A stretch of DNA of 12,731 bases, taken from assembly GCA_964591295.1 (NCBI GenBank), contig CAZQAG010000068.1:1-12731 (forward strand), given 5' to 3'. Numbering within the stretch: position 1 is the stretch's first letter; the number at the start of each line of letters is the position of its first letter. The notes beneath the pieces were generated by a model. That model searched no databases. It was not told the origin of the DNA and saw only the letters and a list, made by a program, of their open reading frames with translations. Both the position numbers and the translations under genes were made by a program. This DNA is from VAXT01 sp964591295 (lineage in GTDB: Bacteria; Actinomycetota; Thermoleophilia; Gaiellales; Gaiellaceae). Below, one piece after another: positions 4,722 to 10,608 of this stretch.

Positions 4722-5978
4722 CTACGGGAGTGCCGGCGGCGGGGGCAGCGGAACGGGGAGCGGCGGCACCGGCGGTAGGGGAGGCGGCGGCGGGAGCTCA
4801 ATCGGAAGCCTCGGGGGTTGCGGGAGCTCGACCGGAGGCAGCGGGACGCGCGGGACAGCGGCGACGACGTTCTGCACGGCGGCCGGGGGCTCCCTCGTCG
4901 TGGAGCCGCCACCTGCGGTCGTGTCTTGCGCTCCGGCACCACCCGTCTCTTCGTGCTGCGATCTCGTCTTCGAGCCGTGCGGACGGCCTTTCGGCTCCGC
5001 TCGGCGCGCCTCGCTCCTGCGCGGGGCGCCTGCGGCGGCCTCCGTAAACAGGCTCACGGGCCGACCCGTGAGCAACGAGACGGCGGAGAAGTCTGTGCCC
5101 ATGGCGAAACTGGCCGGAGTCGTCTTCGAGGTCGTGTCCTTGGCGGCGACGGCGTTGACCGCCTCGCGCCCGATGCCGGTTGCGACGAGGCCCGCCGCGA
5201 GGACGGTCGCGACCTTCGCGCCGATCCCCATGCCCGCGACCGCCGCGCCGCCGCCGGCAGCTCCGCTCCCGAAGAAGGAGCCGAGCGAAGCGGGAAGCGG
5301 GATCGCGCCGAGGTTCTTGAGCGCGGCGCGCTGGGCGCGTTGGCGGCGCTCGAGGACGGCGCAGTCCTTGCATTCGCGCAGGTGAGCGCGGAGGGCACCG
5401 CGCTCCGAGCTCGAGAGTCGCTTCTCGTCGAGCCGTGAGAGGGTCAGCTCTGCGTCCTGGCAGGTGAGGCCGCCTTCGAGCTGCTCGCGCAGGGCGCGGC
5501 GCGCGCGGAAGATCAACGTCTCGACGGCGCCGACGGAAACCTCGAGGATCTGGGCGATCTCGGCGTACGAGCGGCCTTCGAGCTCGCGCATGACGAGCGC
5601 GGCGCGCTGGTTGAAGCCGAGGAAGCCGAGGGCGCGGCGGATCTCGCTCGCGCTCGGGACGTCGCTGTCCTCGACCGCCGCGGCGGCGAGGCTCTCGTCG
5701 AATTCGACCTCCTGCGGCCGGCGCGAGGAGTCGCGGAAGCGTTGCCGGCAGACGTTGTGCGCGATCTTGATCAGCCAGTTGTGCGGAGTGTGCGGGCGCT
5801 CGCCGCGCTGGAAGGCGCGGTAGGCGCTGAGGAAGGTCGTCTGCGTGACGTCCTCCGCGTCGGCCTCGTTGTGGAGGACCGCGAGCGAGTAGCGGTAGAC
5901 GGCGTGGACGTGCTGCTGGTAGAGCTTCTCGAAGGAGCCGTCGGCGCCGCGCGGTTTTTGCGCGATCAGGGGAGTCAC
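4722..5978 (-). CDS. Membrane-tethered ECF sigma factor with fused zinc-binding domain and proline-rich tail
   Basis: 418 residues from GTG 5978. Order of parts: sigma region 2 (about 15-82, EADAEDVTQTTFLSAYRAF), region 4 (about 113-168, SYAEIAQILEVSVGAVETLI), a zf-HC2-like domain with C173 and H199-x3-C203-x2-C206, a Gly/Ala-rich membrane helix (about 245-270), a region of about 100 residues with SVSLLTGRPVS-like sequence and low complexity, and a Pro/Leu tail from about 375 to the end. ECF sigma factors with such C-terminal extensions are known in actinobacteria (for example groups ECF52/53). If the helix spans the membrane, the tail is outside the cell and could sense the wall or envelope, while the zinc domain holds the sigma part inactive; this is inference. 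The N-terminal 235 residues are clearly paralogous to the next gene. Confidence 0.9.
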   Translation of the reverse strand: MTPLIAQKPRGADGSFEKLYQQHVHAVYRYSLAVLHNEADAEDVTQTTFLSAYRAFQRGERPHTPHNWLIKIAHNVCRQRFRDSSRRPQEVEFDESLAAAAVEDSDVPSASEIRRALGFLGFNQRAALVMRELEGRSYAEIAQILEVSVGAVETLIFRARRALREQLEGGLTCQDAELTLSRLDEKRLSSSERGALRAHLRECKDCAVLERRQRAQRAALKNLGAIPLPASLGSFFGSGAAGGGAAVAGMGIGAKVATVLAAGLVATGIGREAVNAVAAKDTTSKTTPASFAMGTDFSAVSLLTGRPVSLFTEAAAGAPRRSEARRAEPKGRPHGSKTRSQHEETGGAGAQDTTAGGGSTTREPPAAVQNVVAAVPRVPLPPVELPQPPRLPIELPPPPPLPPVPPLPVPLPPPPALP

Positions 5979-5986
5979 GGGCAGAT

Positions 5987-6016
5987 AGATGCCGGTTTCG
6001 GCGGTTTCTTGCGGTC
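5987..6016 (-). promoter_or_regulatory. Putative ECF-type autoregulated promoter of the large sigma factor gene
   Basis: On minus: GACCGCAAG, 14 nt, GGCATCT, then 8 nt to the GTG at 5978, matching the element before the short paralog. The identical placement relative to both starts argues for a functional promoter and not only shared ancestry of the spacer, because the 14-nt interior has diverged. Confidence 0.6.
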
Positions 6017-6026
6017 TACGGTCGCC

Positions 6027-6043
6027 ACGGTTTCACAACGGTT
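6027..6043. promoter_or_regulatory. 11-bp-period direct repeat upstream of the large sigma factor promoter
   Basis: ACGGTT-TCACA-ACGGTT: two 6-bp repeats one helical turn apart, beginning 11 bp upstream of the promoter-like upstream box. This arrangement fits a dimeric activator binding just behind RNA polymerase. No regulator is identified. Confidence 0.35.
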
Positions 6044-6214
6044 GAAGCTGGGCGGCGGATACCTGTGCTTCTCCTATTCTGCCTGTTTTTCCGCGATTTT
6101 GGCACCGAGCCGCGAGATTTTCGGCGATACGCTTGCGGCGGGTGGCGGGTGGAACCAACTCCCCACCCTGGGTGGGGAAGTGAGGGCCCACCCAGGATGA
6201 GGAATTCGAGTTGG
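6044..6214. other. Intergenic region with alternative hairpins
   Basis: No coding sequence seen. An AT-richer part contains an imperfect direct repeat, CCGCGATTTTGGC (6091-6103) and CCGCGAGATTTTCGGC (6110-6125). Two mutually exclusive hairpins lie at 6161-6196, just downstream of the CAP gene on minus: CCCCACC/GGTGGGG (6161-6167 with 6171-6177) and CCTGGGTGGG/CCCACCCAGG (6167-6176 with 6187-6196). They may form the CAP gene's terminator. Confidence 0.5.
6161..6196 (-). terminator. Probable terminator of the CAP-domain gene, with two competing stems
   Basis: It begins about 20 bp after the CAP gene stop. A 10-bp stem (6167-6176 with 6187-6196) and a 7-bp stem with a 3-nt loop (6161-6167 with 6171-6177) share sequence and cannot form together. 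There is no long T run on minus. Confidence 0.45.
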
Positions 6215-6766
6215 CTAGCGGCGGCGGAAGCCGACGTCCAAGGTGACGATCGTCGTCGGCAGGCCGGCGAAGACGCCCGGGCCGCTCGTCACGAAGATGG
6301 CGCCGATGCCCGCGTCGCGCCAGCGCGTCGAGACGACATTGGCGCGATGAGCAGGGCTCGCGAGCCACGCCCGCAACACCTCGAGAGCACCGAGGCCGGG
6401 TTGCCCGTACTCGAGGTTTTCGCCGACCGACCAGCGCCGGTATCCGCGCCGCGGGTAGTACAGCGCGATCCGGCGCCAGAACGCCGCCCCGTTGGGCGAC
6501 GCATGTTCGAAATAGCCGTACCGCGCCATCTCGCCCGAGTGGCGAAGCGCGGAGGCGTGGAGCCGCGCGGACGACCGATACGGCAGCTGCCCGCGAGTGC
6601 GACGGAAGTTGTTCAGCGCGACCATCAGGTTGTCCTCGAGCGAGGACACCTCGGTGACGGTGGTCGGCACCTGAACATCCTGCGTTCCCGCCCAAGCGGC
6701 GGGCACAACAATCGCAACCGCGATGATGGCGGTCGCGACACACGATGGGGGTCGTAGTGTGCGCAT
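6215..6766 (-). CDS. Secreted CAP-domain (SCP/PR-1-like) protein
   Basis: 183 residues from ATG 6766. A signal peptide is clear: basic start, hydrophobic VATAIIAVAIVVPAA and a cleavage site after AWA (about residue 26). The rest is one CAP domain: LNNFRRTRGQLPY, HSGEMARYGYFEHASPNG (76-93), VGENLEYG (114-121) and WLASPAHRANVVSTRWRDAGIG (134-155). The conserved His/Glu cavity set of bacterial CAP proteins is represented by H76, H88, E116 and H140. Family members act outside the cell, with roles from peptidase to lipid binding mostly unproven in bacteria. It is a single-gene unit with an 11-bp-period repeat upstream, and it sits upstream of the membrane-tethered sigma factor gene on the same strand, separated by a terminator-like hairpin. 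Confidence 0.9.
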   Translation of the reverse strand: MRTLRPPSCVATAIIAVAIVVPAAWAGTQDVQVPTTVTEVSSLEDNLMVALNNFRRTRGQLPYRSSARLHASALRHSGEMARYGYFEHASPNGAAFWRRIALYYPRRGYRRWSVGENLEYGQPGLGALEVLRAWLASPAHRANVVSTRWRDAGIGAIFVTSGPGVFAGLPTTIVTLDVGFRRR

Positions 6767-6808
6767 GCCGGGGGGAATCCCCAGCGGGGTGCCGTACTAG
6801 TCAAAAAC

Positions 6809-6825
6809 CTGTAAAGAAGCTGTAA
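6809..6825. promoter_or_regulatory. Direct repeat CTGTAA-N5-CTGTAA upstream of the CAP gene
   Basis: Two perfect CTGTAA hexamers at 6809-6814 and 6820-6825 have an 11-bp period and lie 43-59 bp before the CAP start, in a locally AT-rich patch. Tandem hexamers at 11-bp spacing are typical of OmpR/PhoB-family response regulator sites, and the E. coli Pho box has a similar CTGT core. The regulator is unknown; no response regulator gene is in the window. Confidence 0.45.
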
Positions 6826-6897
6826 TTTCCGCCAAGATCCGCTGAAAAAGGGACTCCTGGCGGCGGCGCGCGCGCCCGGGTCGAGCGTTACGACCAG

Positions 6898-6982
6898 CGG
6901 CGGAGAACCGCCGTAATAACCCGGCGCGGCGGCCGTGAAGACGGCCCCGTAATAACCCGGCGCGGCGGCCGTGAAGACGGCC
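6898..6982. repeat. Array of three perfect tetraloop hairpins including a 36-bp tandem duplication
   Basis: A 36-bp unit beginning CCGTAATAACCCGGCGCGGC occurs twice with no differences (6911-6946 and 6947-6982). Each unit ends in GGCCGT-GAAG-ACGGCC, a 6-bp stem with a 4-nt loop. Just before unit one is a third hairpin, CGGCGG-AGAA-CCGCCG (6898-6913), whose right arm overlaps the unit start. Hairpin centres are 33 and 36 bp apart. It lies downstream of the E3 gene and could end its transcript. The 36-bp length is also 12 codons. Confidence 0.85.
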
Positions 6983-7095
6983 TCGGGTCGCGCGGGCGCC
7001 AGGGTGGCCAACGCGAGGACAGCAGCGCACGCTTTCCACGTGCGCCTTCGCTCTTGCCGCCCGGATGGACGGCACCCCGCTCTGGATACGTGCTG

Positions 7096-8502
7096 CTAGG
7101 CCTCGGCGGCTGCGCGGCGCTTCGGCGGGAGATGAATCGCGCGACCGAGCGCGACGAGCCCGGCTTCCTTGATCGCCTCCGAGAGCGTCGGGTGCGCAGC
7201 CATGCCGTCCGCGACCGTCTCGACCGTCGCCTCGGCGTCGAGCGCGACCACACCCGCTTCGATCAGGTCGGTCACGTGCGGCCCGACCATGACGAGCCCG
7301 AGCAGCTCGCCGTAGCGGGTCTCGTGGATCGACTTCACCCAGCCGACGGTCTCGTTCTGCATCACGGCCCGCGCGTTGGCGACCCACGGGAACATGCCCG
7401 TCGCGACGTCGTCGCCGTACTGCTCGCGCGCCTCGCCCTCGGTCAGCCCGACGCCCGCGATTTCAGGATCGGTGTAGATCGGGCGCGGCACGCCCCGGTT
7501 GTCGACGACGGCGTCGTGGCCCATCGCGTTCTCGGCCGCGACCTCGCCCTCGCGAAACGCCGTGTGCGCGAGCTGCCAGTAGCCGGCGCAATCGCCCACC
7601 GCGTAGATGTGCGGGACGGTCGTGCGCCGATGCTCGTCCGCAGCGATTCCCTTGCGCTTGTCGAGCTCGACGCCGATCTCCTCGAGCCCGAGCCCCTCGA
7701 CGAGCGGCCCGCGGCCGACCGAGACGAGCATGAGGTCGCACACGACGTTCTCGCCGTCGCCAAAGTGAACGCGCAGCCCGTCGCCGGTTTCCTCGACCCT
7801 CGTGCACTGCTTCCCGAGGTGGAGCGTGATCCCGCGCTTCCCGAACTGCTTCGCGAGCTCGGCGGCCGCGTCGTCGTCCTCGGCCGGGATCAGCTTCGGC
7901 AGCATCTCGATGATCGTCACCTCGGAGCCGAAGCGGCGGAAGATCGATGCGAACTCGCAGCCGATGATGCCGCCGCCGAGCACGACGAGCCGGCGCGGCA
8001 CCTCCGTCTGGGCGAGCAGGCCTGTCGAGTCGACGCAGCGCGCCGAGTCGAGCCCGTCGATCGGCGGACGCATCGGGAAGGAGCCGGTGGCGACGACCGC
8101 GCTCTTGAAGCTCACGTCCTCCCCACCCTCGACCGCGATCGTGTTCGCGTCCTTGAAATGGCCGGTGCCCTTGACCCACTCGACGCCGTTTGCCTTCAGG
8201 AGGCCGGCGACGCCGCCCGTCATCTGCTTGACGACCTGGTCCTTCCACTGGTTCGCGACCCCGAAGTCGAGCTGCGGCGCCCCGACCTGGACGCCGAGCT
8301 TGCCGAAGGTCTCCTGGGCCTCCTTGATCGCGAACGCGGTCTGCACCCAGGCCTTGGTCGGAATGCAGCCGACCCGGAGGCACGTACCGCCTAGTTCGGG
8401 TTCCTTTTCGATGCAGACGGCCTTCGCGCCCAGTTGTGCCGCGCGGATTGCGGCCGTGTAGCCGCCTGGACCGCCGCCGAGGACGGCAACGTCGCATTCC
8501 AT
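7096..8502 (-). CDS. lpdA: Dihydrolipoyl dehydrogenase (E3 of 2-oxo acid dehydrogenase complexes)
   Basis: 468 residues from ATG 8502, chosen because the FAD-binding strand CDVAVLGGGPGG begins at once; a frame extension to 8565 adds only Arg-rich sequence. FAD site GGGPGG (9-14); redox-active disulfide GGTCLRVGCIPTK with C41 and C46; ATGSFP (138-143); NAD+ site VVLGGGIIGCEF (173-184); VGDCAG (302-307); C-terminal dimer domain with the catalytic pair H437 and E442 in HPTLSE. All residues needed to reoxidise dihydrolipoamide with NAD+ are present, and the length is normal. It follows the E1/E2 operon on the same strand but is separated by a convergent gene and the GNAT/VOC genes, so it has its own promoter. 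It probably serves the E1/E2 pair encoded upstream and may also serve other complexes. Confidence 0.95.
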   Translation of the reverse strand: MECDVAVLGGGPGGYTAAIRAAQLGAKAVCIEKEPELGGTCLRVGCIPTKAWVQTAFAIKEAQETFGKLGVQVGAPQLDFGVANQWKDQVVKQMTGGVAGLLKANGVEWVKGTGHFKDANTIAVEGGEDVSFKSAVVATGSFPMRPPIDGLDSARCVDSTGLLAQTEVPRRLVVLGGGIIGCEFASIFRRFGSEVTIIEMLPKLIPAEDDDAAAELAKQFGKRGITLHLGKQCTRVEETGDGLRVHFGDGENVVCDLMLVSVGRGPLVEGLGLEEIGVELDKRKGIAADEHRRTTVPHIYAVGDCAGYWQLAHTAFREGEVAAENAMGHDAVVDNRGVPRPIYTDPEIAGVGLTEGEAREQYGDDVATGMFPWVANARAVMQNETVGWVKSIHETRYGELLGLVMVGPHVTDLIEAGVVALDAEATVETVADGMAAHPTLSEAIKEAGLVALGRAIHLPPKRRAAAEA

Positions 8503-8524
8503 GCGGCCGATCCTATCCGGCCGC
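8503..8524 (-). promoter_or_regulatory. Inverted repeat presenting the ribosome binding site of the E3 gene
   Basis: On minus, GCGGCCG-GATAGGAT-CGGCCGC directly precedes the ATG. The 7-bp stem has an 8-nt loop that carries the AGGA Shine-Dalgarno-like sequence. If the hairpin forms in mRNA, the ribosome binding site is in the loop with the start codon next to the stem, which could affect initiation. Protein binding to the DNA palindrome is the alternative. Confidence 0.4.
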
Positions 8525-8576
8525 GCGTGAGCCGCGGATGAGCGCCGTTTGAGCGGCCGCCGCAATAATCACACCC

Positions 8577-9821
8577 GTGCGGAACTCGACCACCCACGCT
8601 CTGGCCGGCCTGCTGATCGTGCTCGTCAGCTCAGGCGTGATCGGCCCTGCTCGAGCCGCCCCCGGACCGAGCGCCAAGTTCGAGGCTTACTTCGGCAAGT
8701 GGAGCTACGCGCCTGGCTCGCTTGCATTCCTCGCGGTCAGGAGCTCGTCGTCCTCGCTCACGATCGAGCTGTTTCGGTCCGGGACCGAGGCGAGGCGGAC
8801 CCCCGGACACTCGACGATGCGAGGCGTCCGGGTCGAGCCGAAGCGTGTGATCCGCTGGAGTCGAACGGGTTGGGGCAGCGTGCCGGTGCGCCTGCGCCAC
8901 TGGCCAAGCGGCTTGTACTTCGCTCGGATCAGAGACCGCAGCGGACATACCTTCTTCGCACCGTTCGTCCTGCGAGCGGCGCCGCACCTGCGAGCCCGAG
9001 TGGCTGTCGTCCTGCCGACGAACACCTGGCAGACCTACAACTTCCGGGACGACGACTCCGACGGAGTGCCGAACACGTGGTACGCGGACGAGGCCGTCAC
9101 GACCGTCGACTTGAGCCGGCCGTTCCTCAACCGGGGAGTGCCGCCGCGCTTCCGCGCCTACGACCTGGGCTTCATTCGTTGGCTCGGCCTGACCGCCAGA
9201 ACGCCGGACTTCCTCGCCGACGACGACCTCGAGCACCTCGGCGCGAACGCGCTGCTCAGTCATTACGACCTGATCATCTTCCCCGGTCACCACGAGTACG
9301 TGACCCAGCACGCCTACGACGTCGTCGAGGCATACCGAGACCGCGGCGGCAACCTCATGTTCCTCTCGGCCAACAACTTCTTCCGCCGAGTGACTCGTTC
9401 CGGCGACACGATCACGCGCGGGGAGACGTTCCGCGAGCTAGGCCGCCCCGAGGCGCGCTGGATCGGAGTGCAATACGTCGACTGGTACCAGTACCTGTAT
9501 GCCAACCGCCCATATCTGGTCGTCGGCCGCCAAGCCGCCCCCTGGCTCTTCGAGGGCACACGGCTTGGGAACGGGAGCCGCTTCGGCGTCTTCGGTATCG
9601 AGATCGACGCGAGGACTTCCGACTCGCCGCCGGGAGCGAGAGTGCTCGCGGTGCTGCGCGACATCTTCGGGCCCGGCAAGACCGGCGAGATGGTGTACCA
9701 CGAGACGCCCGCCGGAGCGAAAGTCTTCGCGGCGGGCGCCTTTACTCTCGGCGGCGCGGCGCTCTTCCTCCCTCACCGGGAGCTTCTCGAGAACCTGTGG
9801 GAGGAGTTGAGCCGGCCTTAG
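8577..9821 (+). CDS. Secreted N,N-dimethylformamidase beta-subunit-like domain protein
   Basis: 414 residues from GTG 8577. A signal peptide covers about 1-27 (ALAGLLIVLVSSGVIG, cleavage near ARA). Residues 30-135 look like a beta-rich N-terminal domain; from 141 the sequence matches the DMFase-beta C-terminal-like family: VLPTNTWQTYNFRDDDSDG (145-163), RPFLNRGVPPRFRAYDLGF (181-199), DLIIFPGHHEYVT (231-243), GNLMFLSANNFF (258-269), IEIDARTSDSPPGA (341-354) and AGAFTLGG (386-393). In Paracoccus DMFase a mononuclear iron is held by two Tyr and one Glu; Y154, Y195 and E240 are conserved-looking candidates here, but I could not align them. True formamidase activity is unproven for secreted relatives. 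The start has no Shine-Dalgarno, and AATAAT lies about 9 bp upstream, so it may be leaderless. It converges with the GNAT gene, overlapping by 4 bp. Confidence 0.85.
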   Translation: MRNSTTHALAGLLIVLVSSGVIGPARAAPGPSAKFEAYFGKWSYAPGSLAFLAVRSSSSSLTIELFRSGTEARRTPGHSTMRGVRVEPKRVIRWSRTGWGSVPVRLRHWPSGLYFARIRDRSGHTFFAPFVLRAAPHLRARVAVVLPTNTWQTYNFRDDDSDGVPNTWYADEAVTTVDLSRPFLNRGVPPRFRAYDLGFIRWLGLTARTPDFLADDDLEHLGANALLSHYDLIIFPGHHEYVTQHAYDVVEAYRDRGGNLMFLSANNFFRRVTRSGDTITRGETFRELGRPEARWIGVQYVDWYQYLYANRPYLVVGRQAAPWLFEGTRLGNGSRFGVFGIEIDARTSDSPPGARVLAVLRDIFGPGKTGEMVYHETPAGAKVFAAGAFTLGGAALFLPHRELLENLWEELSRP

Positions 9822-10279
9822 AGGTCGGCTCGCATCGTGATCGCACTGTCACCCTCGCCCACCTTCACGAAGCCGTAGCGCTCGTAGAGCTGCACCGCCG
9901 GGCTCTCCTTGTCGACACTGAGGCTGACCGCCGCGTAGCCGTCCGCGCGGGCGCGGGCGAGAAGCGCGTCCATCAGCTCGCCGCCGAAGCCGTGGCCGCG
10001 CTTACTGGGGACGACCGCGATCGAGAGCTCCGGCGTGCGCTCGTCGACGAACCCGTAGCCCTGCGCGTTCTGCTTGAAGAGGCGGTACCAGGCAGCGCCG
10101 ACCGGAAAGCCCTCGTCGAGCGCAACCACGGCGGCATCGCCGGGCCGGCCCCAGTTCTCGACATAGCGCATCGGGTGCAGGCCGCTCTCGTCCTCGGCTC
10201 CGCTCGCGCGCCAGTAGTAGGCGTGGCGGAGCATGTCCCGCAGAAAGCGGGCGTCTTGCGGCGTTCCCGGCCGGATCAC
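9818..10279 (-). CDS. GNAT-family N-acetyltransferase
   Basis: 153 residues from GTG 10279, which overlaps the upstream VOC gene's TGA as GTGA. The acetyl-CoA pyrophosphate loop (motif A) is seen as IAVVPSKRGHGFGGELMDAL with R94-G-H-G-F-G, and motif B as LYERYGFVKVGEG (131-143). The N-terminus MIRPGTPQDARFLRDMLRHA is typical of the fold. The substrate (amine of a small molecule or protein) cannot be told. It is the last gene of the E1-beta/E2/VOC/GNAT chain; its stop overlaps the convergent gene by 4 bp. Why an acetyltransferase is co-translated with E2, which makes or consumes acyl-CoA, is an open question; simple operon hitch-hiking is possible. Confidence 0.9.
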   Translation of the reverse strand: MIRPGTPQDARFLRDMLRHAYYWRASGAEDESGLHPMRYVENWGRPGDAAVVALDEGFPVGAAWYRLFKQNAQGYGFVDERTPELSIAVVPSKRGHGFGGELMDALLARARADGYAAVSLSVDKESPAVQLYERYGFVKVGEGDSAITMRADL

Positions 10280-10608
10280 GGCCGGAGCTGCTGCACGAGC
10301 TGGAGTCGGTTCCCGTCCGGGTCGAAGACGTCGACGACGCGTACCTCGGCGTGGATCTCGAGGACGGTGCCGACGTTGACCTCATCCGCTCGGAGGCGCT
10401 CGGTCTCAGATCTGACGTCGCCCACGTCGACGCTCGCCACCGGCCCATCTTCCTGCGGCTCGCCCTCGGCCAGTGCGATGTGCATGTCGCCACGCTCGAG
10501 CTTCGCCCACCCATCGTCCGCCTTGTACGTCTCTGTGAAGCCGAGCTTGCCGGTGTAGAAAGCGATCCCCTCGTCGAGGTTGCGCACGTGGTACCAGACC
10601 CGTGTCAC
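10276..10608 (-). CDS. VOC (glyoxalase/bleomycin-resistance fold) family protein
   Basis: 110 residues from GTG 10608, overlapping the E2 stop as GTGA. VWYHVRNLDEGIAFYTGKLGF (4-24) is the family's first strand-helix unit with H7 as a possible metal ligand; H43 lies in the third strand; FDPDGNRLQLVQ (95-106) is the C-terminal motif. The usual final Glu ligand is replaced by Gln in LQLVQ, so a complete metal site is uncertain. A methylmalonyl-CoA epimerase or glyoxalase role would fit a keto-acid operon but is not supported by residue-level evidence. It shares little sequence beyond the fold signature with the VOC gene at the left end of the window. Confidence 0.88.
   Translation of the reverse strand: MTRVWYHVRNLDEGIAFYTGKLGFTETYKADDGWAKLERGDMHIALAEGEPQEDGPVASVDVGDVRSETERLRADEVNVGTVLEIHAEVRVVDVFDPDGNRLQLVQQLRP

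Larger units (their letters stand above)
6767..7095. other. Intergenic region: promoter of CAP gene, tandem repeat, possible remnant of a secreted peptide gene
   Basis: About 330 bp without a confident gene. The left part holds the CAP upstream region. The middle holds tetraloop hairpins and the 36-bp duplication. On minus, in the frame of the E3 gene but after its stop, the translation RRRTWKACAAVLALATLA, then PARPEA, looks like a signal peptide. It is followed by two copies of AVFTAAAPGYYG and GSPPLVVTLDPGA. No ATG or GTG precedes it in frame; the only start is TTG 7011, inside the hydrophobic part, and the frame then runs into the CAP gene without a stop of its own. A decayed or mis-started gene is possible. 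Confidence 0.4.

Noticed and set aside
4725..4870. Frameshift creating an artificial proline-rich tail on the large sigma factor
   Set aside because: The Pro/Leu tail continues smoothly from the membrane-distal region, with a normal stop just before the next promoter element; I see no alternative frame that encodes a better C-terminus.
6911..6982. 36-bp repeats as a CRISPR array
   Set aside because: The two units are directly adjacent with no spacer, and no cas gene is present.
7054..8394. 446-codon open frame on +
   Set aside because: Antisense to the E3 gene, whose active-site and cofactor motifs are all intact; composition rich in Asp/Arg/Leu as expected for an antisense shadow.
8549..10558. 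Very long open frame (669 codons) on +
   Set aside because: It is Arg/Pro-rich, lacks recognisable motifs and crosses several real genes (DMFase-like on +, GNAT and VOC on minus); an effect of high GC.
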